Below are positions 25,116-33,829 of a DNA stretch of 45,990 bases, one piece after another (position 1 is the stretch's first letter; every line of letters starts with the position of its first letter). This DNA is from Candidatus Izemoplasma sp. (GTDB taxonomy: Bacteria; Bacillota_I; Bacilli_A; Izemoplasmatales; Izemoplasmataceae): contig SLJL01000022.1 in the NCBI GenBank assembly GCA_007135105.1, forward strand, positions 1 to 45,990, given 5' to 3'. Position numbers and translations under genes: made by a program. The notes beneath the pieces were generated by a model. That model ran no database searches, was not told the origin of the DNA, and saw only the letters and a program-made list of their open reading frames with translations.

Positions 25116-27479
25116 ATGAAAGTTTCCCTGAACTGGTTAAGCGACTATATCGATCTGAGCGACATCACACCCGAACAGCTTAAACATCGCTTCACCATCC
25201 AATCACAGGAAGTAGAGGCCTTATACCCGCTTACGACAGCGAAAAACCTGGTCGTCGGACATGTGGTCACCCTCGAAGCCCATCCCGATGCCGATAAGCT
25301 GAAGATCTGCAGTGTGGATGTCGGCCGTGAAACCTTGCAGATTATCTGTGGTGCGCCGAATGTCGCAGCGGACCAGAGAGTCGTCGTCGCGCTTCCCGGC
25401 GCTGTCTTACCCGGGGGATTCAAAATCGAGAATACAAAGATCCGCGGCGTTGAATCCAGCGGTATGATCTGTAGCCTCAAAGAACTCGGCATCGATGAGA
25501 AATACCATGCCGAAACGGGCATCCATGTCCTGCCTGAGACCGCGAAAGTCGGTGAGGACGCGATTACGGTGCTTGGTTTCGATGATATCATTCTGGATGT
25601 CGATACCAAACCGGACAGACCCGAACTCTTATCGATGGCGGGTTTCGCTTATGATATCGCCGCACTGTTCGACCTTGGTATCAACATTGATGCAGCGGAC
25701 TATCAAGGGGATGATATCGAGAATCCTTTCAAGATAAAAACCGAAACCGAGGCCTGTCCATCCTATTATGGCGCCTATATGGAAAACATCACCATTAAAC
25801 CTTCGCCCTTGTGGCTGAAAGCGCGCCTGATCGCTGCAGGTATCCGCCCCATCAACAATGTCGTTGATATCACCAACTATGTGATGCTTGAGACCGGGCA
25901 ACCGTTACACGCGTTTGACTATGACAAGCTCGGCTCCAATGAGATTGTCGTACGATTGGCCGAAGCCGGGGAACGGTTCATCACGCTTGATGAAAAGAAG
26001 CGGACACTGAACAAGGATGACATCCTGATCACCAACGGTGAGAGTCCGGTTGCCCTCGGCGGTGTCATGGGCGGTTTGGATTCCGAGGTCACCACCGACA
26101 CCAAGCGCATTTTGCTTGAAAGCGCGACATTCAAGCCACGCAATATTCGCCGCACATCACAACGGCTCGATTTGAAAAGCGAATCCTCAACCCGTTTTGA
26201 AAAAGGTCTCAACACGGAGGGAACGCTCAATGCCTTGAAACGTGCCTGTGAGCTTCTCATTAAATATGCCGGCGCCAAAGTGTCCAAGGATATTGCGTCA
26301 TTCGATCATCACAAGCACGAGAAACGGACCATTGAACTCTCACTTTCAAAACTGAACGGCGTGCTTGGTTCGGCTCTGGACCTTGCGGAAACAAAGGATA
26401 TTTTACGCCGCCTGCGTTTCCCTTATACCGTCGATAAGGAAATCTTCACAGATGAAGCGCCAGCCCGCAGACCGGATTTGATCACCTACCAGGACCTGAT
26501 TGAAGAAATCGGTCGTATCTACGACTACAATAACTTGCCCGATACGCTACCGAAGACGGTATCCCGCGGTGGTTTGACACCGTATCAGCTTTTCAAACGT
26601 CAGATCCGCCATGCACTGAACGGTCTCGGCCTCAACGAAACGATCACCTATTCCTTGATTGATAAGCAGCATGTCCATGATCTATCCCGAATCAAAGATA
26701 TAGACCCCGTGACACTCGCCAACCCGTTATCGGAAATTCACAGCACGTTGATTGTAACGCCGTTGAACGGTCTTATCGAAGTGGCGGCCTACAACGTCAA
26801 CCGCCGGATGGATCACGTACATGTCTATGAGCTCTCGAAACGTTATACCGTAGATAAGGAAACCGAACTGCTCGGTATGCTGATGAAAGGGCCATACCAC
26901 AATCATTACTGGCAGGAAAACGCCCCGACGAACTTCTTCACCATCAAAGGGATCATCGAAGCTTTGCGGGAACGGTTCATGCTGCCGAAGTTCAGCTATG
27001 AGAATGTCACGCTGGATAACTACCATCCGCATCAGACCGCAGTGATAAAAATCGACGGAACCATCCTGGGCCACGTCGGGAAACTGCATCCTACTTACGC
27101 CGCCGATCATGATTTGGAAGACGTTTTCATAGCCGAGCTCGATCTAGAAGCGTTTTACGCCTACGCCGCAAAGGACAACACCTACGAGACGGTCTTGAGA
27201 TTCCCGAGTGTATCCCGCGATATCGCGCTTGTACTGGATGAGAATATCACTGCCGGTACCATCCTCGAAAGCATCCATGAATATTCCACAACCATCTTGA
27301 AAGATGCACATGTTTTCGATGTCTATCAAGGTGAGCACATCGAGACAGGCAAGAAATCATTGGCGATTCGCTTGCGCTTCGAAGACAAGACCGGAACCCT
27401 GAAGACCAAGACGATCGATGAGATGGTCAAGAACATTCTAGAAGCACTCAAAAAAGAACATGACGCTGTATTAAGATGA
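25116..27479 (+). CDS. pheT: Phenylalanine-tRNA ligase beta subunit
   Basis: 787 residues, close to the usual 800. It holds the editing site and most tRNA contacts of PheRS. The order is an N-terminal MKVSLNWLSDYIDL, the tRNA-binding (EMAP/OB) domain with VVGHVVTLEAHPDADKLKIC (about 45-150), the B3/B4 editing domain with INNVVDITNYVMLETGQPLHAFDYDKL, the B5 domain, a class II-like core with ARRPDLITYQDLIEEIGRIY, and the C-terminal ferredoxin-fold anticodon-binding domain (about 690-787) with FPSVSRDIALV. AAAGGAGG precedes the ATG. A terminator follows directly. Confidence 0.97.
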   Translation: MKVSLNWLSDYIDLSDITPEQLKHRFTIQSQEVEALYPLTTAKNLVVGHVVTLEAHPDADKLKICSVDVGRETLQIICGAPNVAADQRVVVALPGAVLPGGFKIENTKIRGVESSGMICSLKELGIDEKYHAETGIHVLPETAKVGEDAITVLGFDDIILDVDTKPDRPELLSMAGFAYDIAALFDLGINIDAADYQGDDIENPFKIKTETEACPSYYGAYMENITIKPSPLWLKARLIAAGIRPINNVVDITNYVMLETGQPLHAFDYDKLGSNEIVVRLAEAGERFITLDEKKRTLNKDDILITNGESPVALGGVMGGLDSEVTTDTKRILLESATFKPRNIRRTSQRLDLKSESSTRFEKGLNTEGTLNALKRACELLIKYAGAKVSKDIASFDHHKHEKRTIELSLSKLNGVLGSALDLAETKDILRRLRFPYTVDKEIFTDEAPARRPDLITYQDLIEEIGRIYDYNNLPDTLPKTVSRGGLTPYQLFKRQIRHALNGLGLNETITYSLIDKQHVHDLSRIKDIDPVTLANPLSEIHSTLIVTPLNGLIEVAAYNVNRRMDHVHVYELSKRYTVDKETELLGMLMKGPYHNHYWQENAPTNFFTIKGIIEALRERFMLPKFSYENVTLDNYHPHQTAVIKIDGTILGHVGKLHPTYAADHDLEDVFIAELDLEAFYAYAAKDNTYETVLRFPSVSRDIALVLDENITAGTILESIHEYSTTILKDAHVFDVYQGEHIETGKKSLAIRLRFEDKTGTLKTKTIDEMVKNILEALKKEHDAVLR

Positions 27480-27482
27480 AAA

Positions 27483-27509
27483 AAATGCCGTGAAACCGGC
27501 ATTTTTTTT
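27483..27509 (+). terminator. Terminator after pheT
   Basis: 8-bp stem AAATGCCG/CGGCATTT (27483-27490 with 27497-27504), 6-base loop, eight T residues. Confidence 0.9.
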
Positions 27510-27558
27510 ACCGGGAAAACCTGTATTATAAAAACCCTTACATTTTTAATGAAAACGG

Positions 27559-27587
27559 TTGTATCGAGCGCTTTTCTTTGGTACAAT
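27559..27587 (+). promoter_or_regulatory. Promoter of ald
   Basis: TTGTAT (27559-27564), 17-base spacer, TACAAT (27582-27587). Confidence 0.7.
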
Positions 27588-27623
27588 TAAATCGTATTTC
27601 AATATCTCGTAGGGAGGTTTCAT

Positions 27624-28742
27624 ATGAAAATCGGTGTACCGAAAGAAATAAAAAACAATGAGAACCGTGTGGGCATTACCCCTGCAGGGGTCAGTCTTCT
27701 GGTTAAAAACGACCACAAGGTTTTCGTTGAAACAACGGCCGGTCTAGGTTCCGGCATCAGTGATGAGGAATTTATCAAGGCGGGGGCGACCATTGTCAAA
27801 TCCGCAAAAGAAGCATGGTCTCAAGAAATGGTCATCAAGGTTAAAGAACCCTTACCACCGGAATACGGATTTTTCCGTGAGGATTTGGTCATATTCACGT
27901 ATCTACATCTGGCAGCGGAAGAGGAACTGACGCAAAAGTTGATCGATTCCAAATGCAAGGCCATTGCCTATGAAACAGTCCAAGTCGGGCGCGAACTGCC
28001 TTTGCTGCGTCCGATGAGTGAAGTTGCAGGCCGTCGTGGTACCATTGTGGCCGCAACGCAACTCGAAAAGCATCGTGGTGGCCGCGGGATCCTCTTGAGC
28101 GGTGTACCGGGTGTGAACAGGGGCAATGTCGTCGTTATCGGCGGTGGCACCGCCGGCATCAGTGCGGCGAAAATGGCCATAGGACTCGGCGCCAATACAA
28201 CAATCATCGAGTTGGATGAAGATAGAATGCGTTATCTCGATCATATCTTCGATAAGGAAGTAACGATACTCAAATCCAATCCGCTCAATATCGCCAACGC
28301 TTTGAAGCATGCCGACGCGGTTGTTTCGACGATTCTCATCCCTGGCGCAAAAGCTGCGAAAATCGTCTCCGAAGAAATGGTTAAATCGATGCCTGATGGT
28401 TCTATCATCGTCGATATCTCCATTGACCAAGGTGGGAGTTTTGAAACCATCGATAGGATCACTACCCATGATAATCCCGTATTCGAAAAACATGGTGTGA
28501 TGCATTATAGTGTCGCGAACATGCCTGGGGCTGTTCCGAGAACTTCGACTTTCGCTTTGACGAACGCCACGATTCCTTATGCGGTTCAAATCGCGAACAA
28601 GGGTTATAAACAAGCTTGTCTCGACAATCCGGCTTTGAAACTCGGCTTGAATGTCCTAAACGGAAAAGTTGTCTACAAAGCGGTTGCGGATGCATTCGGT
28701 CATGAATCCTTCGATGTGGATGATGTACTCAAAACCTGTTAG
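27624..28742 (+). CDS. ald: Alanine dehydrogenase
   Basis: 372 residues, full length. It reversibly converts L-alanine and NAD+ to pyruvate, ammonium and NADH as a hexamer; in fermenters it can run toward alanine to dispose of electrons or assimilate ammonium. The family start MKIGVPKEIKNNENRVGITP is present. Substrate-binding and catalytic residues K74 (KVKEP) and H95 (YLHLA) are in place. The Rossmann loop is VVVIGGGTAGISAAKMA (about 170-186), followed by D in IIELDEDR for NAD specificity. The later SIDQGGSFET block holds the catalytic Asp. AGGGAGG is 6 bases before the ATG. The unit has its own promoter and terminator. Confidence 0.97.
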   Translation: MKIGVPKEIKNNENRVGITPAGVSLLVKNDHKVFVETTAGLGSGISDEEFIKAGATIVKSAKEAWSQEMVIKVKEPLPPEYGFFREDLVIFTYLHLAAEEELTQKLIDSKCKAIAYETVQVGRELPLLRPMSEVAGRRGTIVAATQLEKHRGGRGILLSGVPGVNRGNVVVIGGGTAGISAAKMAIGLGANTTIIELDEDRMRYLDHIFDKEVTILKSNPLNIANALKHADAVVSTILIPGAKAAKIVSEEMVKSMPDGSIIVDISIDQGGSFETIDRITTHDNPVFEKHGVMHYSVANMPGAVPRTSTFALTNATIPYAVQIANKGYKQACLDNPALKLGLNVLNGKVVYKAVADAFGHESFDVDDVLKTC

Positions 28743-28754
28743 CATGAATCTTTC

Positions 28755-28783
28755 AAGATGCCGAATATCCGGCATCTTTTTTT
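28755..28783 (+). terminator. Terminator after ald
   Basis: 9-bp stem AAGATGCCG/CGGCATCTT (28755-28763 with 28770-28778) and a T run to 28783. Confidence 0.9.
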
Positions 28784-28818
28784 AACCGGTATCGGTACCA
28801 ATTTCCACTGATTTATAG

Positions 28819-28824
28819 TAAAAT
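28819..28824 (+). promoter_or_regulatory. Putative -10 box before the Wzy-like gene
   Basis: TAAAAT lies 22 bases before the ATG at 28847. It is the only promoter-like sequence in the gap after the ald terminator; the -35 is poor (TACCAA at 28796). Confidence 0.4.
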
Positions 28825-28846
28825 GTTATCAAGTGGAGGTGCTTGT

Positions 28847-30361
28847 ATGTTCAAGCGGAAAACCTATGAAATGCTCACCGAATTATCCCGCCCTTTCTTC
28901 TACTCCCCCTTCTATATCGCCTTGATGACGTTGGCGGGTATTTTCGGGTTCGTTTTCTCGCGTGAACTGGAAGCGATTTTTTTTATTGCCTTCTTTTTGA
29001 TTTTGAACATGATCATTCAACGTGATGTCTTGCCTTCTTTCATAAATTTCGTGATCATCGGCATGATTCCCTTGGCCCGGTATGGCGATGTGGATTATTT
29101 TGTTCCGGTCTTTTGGATGTTCGCTGGCTATAACGAAACTCTCAAAAGCATTGTGGCCCAGCACGATGGTGCGCTGTGGTTCAACCTCATCGGCGGGCTT
29201 GTCATCACGATGATTTTCGTCAGCTTCTTTTTGCATATGCTGATCTATCCGGTCAAGTTCAAGCGCGGCCGTTTTTTCTATCCGACCCTTTTTGTGGCTG
29301 TGAGCATCTTGTTGGGTGGCGCTTTTTATCTGCCCTGGGACAGCTATTTTTCGTTTCCGGGTTTCTTCTATGTCATTTTTTTGGGACCGGTGATGGTTCT
29401 TATCTACCTTTTTATCGAAAATTATCTACCGCATATGGATGAGAATAGAATTGAGCACTTTGCGAAAATGATGGTCTATGTCGGTATCATGGGTATCGTC
29501 ATGGGTGTCATCATGCCTGCGGCGGGTGGCGATGAGGGCATCGTGACCATTCTGGAAAGTGGACCTGGTAGAAGATTCCAATGGCGGAACAATCTCAGCA
29601 ACAACCTGCTGATGTCGATGCCTTTTGCGTTTTATCTTGCGGTGAAGGGCAAATGGTTCATCCCCTACTTTCTGCTCGGGGTGCTGCAGTATGTGATTCT
29701 GGTATTTTCCTACTCGCGCGGGGGTATTATTTTCTCGACGCTCATCCTGCCTTTTTTAATGATCGGCGCCTTCATTTTCATCAAAGGTAACCGTCTTAAA
29801 GCGTTGATGACACTGTCGTTTGTCCTGGCGATGCTACACCTTGTGTTCCTCCAATGGGATATGAGCTACACCGAAGTTGCCTACGATGTCCTCGAACGTA
29901 TCGAGATTAGTCGCGATGAAGCTCGGGCGCGCATGTTTTTCCAGGCACTTGAACGTTTCAGTGCCTATCCGGTTTTCGGCACAGGGCTTGCGACGGATGT
30001 CATCTATTCGCCACAACCGATGGCGATGCAATGGTATCATTCCACCGTATCGCAAGTGCTCGGCAGTTTGGGACTCCTCGGGGTGCTCGCCTATACTTAT
30101 CAGGAGCTTGTGAGACTCTACACGGTTTTCGAGGTGAAAGCCAAATTCAACTTTTTCGCGTTGATGGCCTTTATGGGCTTTGCGGGATATTCTTTGGTCA
30201 ATGTCGGTTACTTCGTACCCTTGCCTTATGTGACGATGTTGATGGCGATTTTGATGATTGTTGAAAGATACAATAAAACCATGTTGAAAAATGAAGACCT
30301 TTATGAAAAGGAAAAACTACCATTTAAATTTCTTAACGGCCAGAACGGGCTAGAAGGATGA
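28847..30361 (+). CDS. O-antigen ligase / Wzy-like polytopic membrane protein
   Basis: 504 residues with about 11-12 hydrophobic segments. The pattern FSYSRGGII (Y289, S290, R291, G292, G293) at the start of a membrane helix, a long soluble loop (about 320-395) and HSTVSQVLGSLGLLGVLAY (H398) are typical of the O-antigen ligase/Wzy polymerase superfamily, which joins glycan chains from a lipid carrier on the outer face of the membrane. Ligase, polymerase or another transfer role cannot be distinguished. No glycosyltransferase gene is nearby. TGGAGGT at 28834-28840 precedes ATG 28847; the earlier in-frame ATG 28823 overlaps the -10 box. It opens a long same-strand gene run, 10 bases before rlmN. 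Confidence 0.8.
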   Translation: MFKRKTYEMLTELSRPFFYSPFYIALMTLAGIFGFVFSRELEAIFFIAFFLILNMIIQRDVLPSFINFVIIGMIPLARYGDVDYFVPVFWMFAGYNETLKSIVAQHDGALWFNLIGGLVITMIFVSFFLHMLIYPVKFKRGRFFYPTLFVAVSILLGGAFYLPWDSYFSFPGFFYVIFLGPVMVLIYLFIENYLPHMDENRIEHFAKMMVYVGIMGIVMGVIMPAAGGDEGIVTILESGPGRRFQWRNNLSNNLLMSMPFAFYLAVKGKWFIPYFLLGVLQYVILVFSYSRGGIIFSTLILPFLMIGAFIFIKGNRLKALMTLSFVLAMLHLVFLQWDMSYTEVAYDVLERIEISRDEARARMFFQALERFSAYPVFGTGLATDVIYSPQPMAMQWYHSTVSQVLGSLGLLGVLAYTYQELVRLYTVFEVKAKFNFFALMAFMGFAGYSLVNVGYFVPLPYVTMLMAILMIVERYNKTMLKNEDLYEKEKLPFKFLNGQNGLEG

Positions 30362-30371
30362 AGAGCGTGAT

Positions 30372-31397
30372 ATGATGATAAACCTATATGGTTATACCCT
30401 GAAGCAACTGGAGAACTATCTGGAACACCAAGGGTTCAAGGCCTTTAACGCCAGACAGATATTCCAGTGGCTATATAAGAAACATACCTCCGATTTCGAT
30501 CGCATGACCAATCTTTCAAAAGCATTGAGAGAACATTTGAAACAGACGCATCATGTGACATCCCTGGATTTATTCACAGCGCAGAAAAGTGCGGATGGCA
30601 CGGTGAAGTTTCTGTTTGCCTTGGCGGATGATCACTTGATCGAAGCTGTTTTGATGCGTCATTTCTATGGCGTCAGCCTTTGCATTACCACCCAGGTCGG
30701 ATGCAACATCGGCTGTAGCTTCTGCGCGAGCGGCTTAAAAAAACGTATCCGCAACCTGAAAACAGCGGAGATGGTCGCACAAGTCATGGCCGCTCAGAAA
30801 AAAACCGGTGAAAAGATTTCGCACGTTGTTTTGATGGGGACAGGCGAACCGTTTGACAATTTCGATAATTGTATGGACTTCATCGATATCATCAAGGAAC
30901 CACACGGTCTTGAAATCGGGGCGAGACACATCACCGTATCCACCAGCGGCATCGTACCGAAGATCGATGCGTTCGCAGAAAGACAAAACCAGGTCAATCT
31001 CGCGATTTCACTGCATGCGACCACGGATAAGCTGCGTAGTGCACTCATGCCCATCAACGATGCCTATCCCATAGCGGAACTTTTAGCGGGGGTCAAGCGC
31101 TATATTACTTCCACGAACCGGCGGGTCACTTTTGAGTATTTGATGTTGAAGGGGCTCAACGACAGCATTTCAGACGCCGATAGACTAAGCGATCTACTAA
31201 GAGGCATCAACTGTTATGTCAACCTGATTCCATACAATCCAATCAGCGAGTTCGATTACCAAGGGAGCGAGAAAAAAGTGCAGACCGCATTTCATCAGCG
31301 GTTGCTGAAACGGGGTATCACCGCTACGCTGCGTGAAGAAAAAGGTGCGGATATCGATGCGGCCTGCGGTCAATTACGCGCTAAAAAGACGAAATGA
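30372..31397 (+). CDS. rlmN: 23S rRNA (adenine-2503-C2) and tRNA methyltransferase RlmN
   Basis: 341 residues. A radical-SAM enzyme that methylates C2 of A2503 in 23S rRNA (and A37 of some tRNAs), improving decoding. The 4Fe-4S cluster cysteines are C111, C115 and C118 in CNIGCSFC. The C-terminal Cys (C332, in DAACGQL) accepts and releases the methyl group. GTGEPFDN is the SAM-binding motif. RlmN is preferred over the resistance methyltransferase Cfr because of housekeeping context and overall appearance. The start may be ATG 30372 or ATG 30375, since the ribosome-binding site is weak (AAGAG at 30361-30365). Confidence 0.94.
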   Translation: MMINLYGYTLKQLENYLEHQGFKAFNARQIFQWLYKKHTSDFDRMTNLSKALREHLKQTHHVTSLDLFTAQKSADGTVKFLFALADDHLIEAVLMRHFYGVSLCITTQVGCNIGCSFCASGLKKRIRNLKTAEMVAQVMAAQKKTGEKISHVVLMGTGEPFDNFDNCMDFIDIIKEPHGLEIGARHITVSTSGIVPKIDAFAERQNQVNLAISLHATTDKLRSALMPINDAYPIAELLAGVKRYITSTNRRVTFEYLMLKGLNDSISDADRLSDLLRGINCYVNLIPYNPISEFDYQGSEKKVQTAFHQRLLKRGITATLREEKGADIDAACGQLRAKKTK

Positions 31398-31407
31398 GGG
31401 ATGCGTC

Positions 31408-33828
31408 TTGAACCTGTTCGATGTTATTAGAAAAGAACAAAAACCACTGATAATCGTAACGTCCCATGCTCATAAAGTGGGCATTTTACGTAGACTCAGT
31501 GATGAGAAAATCGTTAGACCGCTACAATTTCTCACCCCAAGAGACCTGTTCGAGAAGGTCTTTTTCAAACCGAAACCCGAAATGATCCATTTCTTGAGCA
31601 ACCACTATGGCAAAAAGGAAAGCATCATCGAAGCGTGGTTGGAGTATCTACCGGAAATCAGAACCGACATCACCTATGCATCCGGCCGTTTGAAGCATCT
31701 ACAAGCCATGAAAATCTTGATCCATGAACAAGACCTGATACAGAAAAACCCGTTTGACAACCTTCAGTTCAAACGCAAGCGCATGGTTGTTTATGGCGAT
31801 TTTTCCGATCCCGTTGTCGTAAGCCGTCTAACGCGTCTTCAAGATAGCCTGGGTTTTGACTGGATCCATCCGCAGGCACGCTCAGGAGACACTCATGACA
31901 CGCACACATTAAGCGTCCATGAAGATATCGAGCAAGAGATTGTCGCCTGCGCGATCCGGATGCTTAAGCTTGTCGAGCAGGGGGTATCGCTTGAGGCCAT
32001 CAAACTCCATGAACCACCGGCCGATTATCATCCGATGATCAAGGAGATCTTTACCCATTTCAACCTCCCGGTTACCCTGAATACGCATCAGACCTTGATT
32101 TCACATCCGAAGGCCCAGGCGTTCCTCCGGGAATTTTCGCATCAGACGACGACCGATTATTTTCGGGCCCTCGAAAAGACATTTGCAATCATGGAAGAAA
32201 AAAACGGTCCCGATGGCGTTTTGGTAAAGATCAAGAATGTGGTGAATCCGACTGTACGCTATCTAAAGGAAACACACAACGCATCGAAACACCTGGAGCA
32301 TCTTTTTAAAGAAGCCACGGTCATTGAACCTGCACGAAGTCCTGCGATAACACCCCTCGGGCTCGATCAGGTTGATCCCGAACAAATCCACACGCTTTTC
32401 ATCCTGGGGATGAACACAGGCAATCATCCGCGTTACCGTGAAGAAAGCGATTATCTGAGCGCTGAAGAAAAAGCGTTGATCGGATACCCGCCGGTAGAAC
32501 AGGTGAACCGAAAACTGAGAAACGCTTATCTGATCGGCCTTCGCAAAGTGGGACGTCTGGCTTGCAGTTATGCTAAAAACGATGCTAGCGGTCCACTGGA
32601 GCCTTCGGATATCCTCAATGATATGAGACTGCAACCCATCGACCCCGTCTCATTGAGCGATCAAACATTCAGCGAAAGCTATGATAAGATCCGCATCAAA
32701 AAACACAAGGATGCCTTCGATGCCTATGGAACAATCCATGAGGACCTGCCGAAACTTCATGCGCGTTTTCGTGAAAACTATAACCGTTATGATAATCGGT
32801 TCACCGGTTTAGATCCCGGGACCCTGCAATCGCTTCTAAAACGCAAACAGCTTTCGGTTACCAGAGTCGAGAGTTTCTTCAAATGCCAGTTCCGTTTCTT
32901 TTTGGAACATTTCCTGAAGATAAGCGGCGATGAGAATCGACTGGCTTTGGACCGGGGGAATCTGTTCCATCGAGCACTCGAAGATAGAACCATTACAAAA
33001 ACGGATCTGACCGAATACGTCCATAAGATGCTCGATGAGAATCCGGATGCATCGGAAAAGGAACGGTATTTCCTTGAAAAGGCCATCGACGAGGCCCTGT
33101 TCATAAGAGACCTTGTTTATGGACAAGAAACGCGCAGTGGCTTTGAGGTCACCGTGCGTGAAGCCGGTCACGAAATGCCCATCGAACACGGGTTTTACCT
33201 GAAAGGCAAAATCGACAAAATCATGAGAGAAAACGATGATATCGTCTTGATCGATTATAAGACCGGACAGACGACATTGAACATGAAAACAGCCTATCAC
33301 GGTATTGGGGGACAATTGCTATACTATGCTCTTCTGTATCGTGCACACGATAACAAAGTGAAATTCACAGGTCTGTACGAACAAACGCTCATGCCGCGAA
33401 ATATCAGAAAAGAACCGGGAAAAACCAAGACGGAACTGATAGAAGAAGCCCTCCGACTACAAGGCACGACCACGAAGAACCTCGACGTTCTTGCCCGTTT
33501 CGATCCCGGATTTGACGGAGAAGACACGTTGGTCGACAAACTCAATCTCAAAAAGGATGGCACCTATAAAAAAACCGTGAAGGCGCATGACGACGCTGAT
33601 ATGGACGCCATGCTGGATCACTTGCTTCGTCAGTTGAAAACTGCGGTCGATAGGATGAACAAAGGTGATTTTTCCATCAACCCCAAACAACAGGGTAAGG
33701 AAAACCTCAGCTGCAAATACTGTCCGTTCAATGACGTTTGTTTCAAAACACCACGGGACTTTGTGCATCTTGATAACTTCAAAGACCAGCAGGACGTCTT
33801 TGAAACCATCCGGAAAGGAAGCGATTGA
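31408..33828 (+). CDS. addB: AddB/RexB-like ATP-dependent nuclease subunit, short form
   Basis: 806 residues from a TTG start, versus about 1160 in Bacillus AddB. AddAB resects double-strand ends to Chi-like sites for RecA loading. The C-terminal PD-(D/E)xK nuclease has LDRGNLFHRALED, D616 and K618 in VLIDYKTG and GGQLLYYALLY. Four iron-sulfur cysteines are visible: C493 in FKCQFRFF and C769, C772, C778 in CKYCPFNDVC, the AddB pattern. The N-terminal PLIIVTSHAHKVGILRRL lacks a recognisable Walker A motif. TTG 31408 is chosen because GAGGG (31396-31400) precedes it and the overlapping ATG 31401 is out of frame. It lies 10 bases after rlmN and directly before addA. Confidence 0.85.
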   Translation: MNLFDVIRKEQKPLIIVTSHAHKVGILRRLSDEKIVRPLQFLTPRDLFEKVFFKPKPEMIHFLSNHYGKKESIIEAWLEYLPEIRTDITYASGRLKHLQAMKILIHEQDLIQKNPFDNLQFKRKRMVVYGDFSDPVVVSRLTRLQDSLGFDWIHPQARSGDTHDTHTLSVHEDIEQEIVACAIRMLKLVEQGVSLEAIKLHEPPADYHPMIKEIFTHFNLPVTLNTHQTLISHPKAQAFLREFSHQTTTDYFRALEKTFAIMEEKNGPDGVLVKIKNVVNPTVRYLKETHNASKHLEHLFKEATVIEPARSPAITPLGLDQVDPEQIHTLFILGMNTGNHPRYREESDYLSAEEKALIGYPPVEQVNRKLRNAYLIGLRKVGRLACSYAKNDASGPLEPSDILNDMRLQPIDPVSLSDQTFSESYDKIRIKKHKDAFDAYGTIHEDLPKLHARFRENYNRYDNRFTGLDPGTLQSLLKRKQLSVTRVESFFKCQFRFFLEHFLKISGDENRLALDRGNLFHRALEDRTITKTDLTEYVHKMLDENPDASEKERYFLEKAIDEALFIRDLVYGQETRSGFEVTVREAGHEMPIEHGFYLKGKIDKIMRENDDIVLIDYKTGQTTLNMKTAYHGIGGQLLYYALLYRAHDNKVKFTGLYEQTLMPRNIRKEPGKTKTELIEEALRLQGTTTKNLDVLARFDPGFDGEDTLVDKLNLKKDGTYKKTVKAHDDADMDAMLDHLLRQLKTAVDRMNKGDFSINPKQQGKENLSCKYCPFNDVCFKTPRDFVHLDNFKDQQDVFETIRKGSD

Positions 33829-33829
33829 T

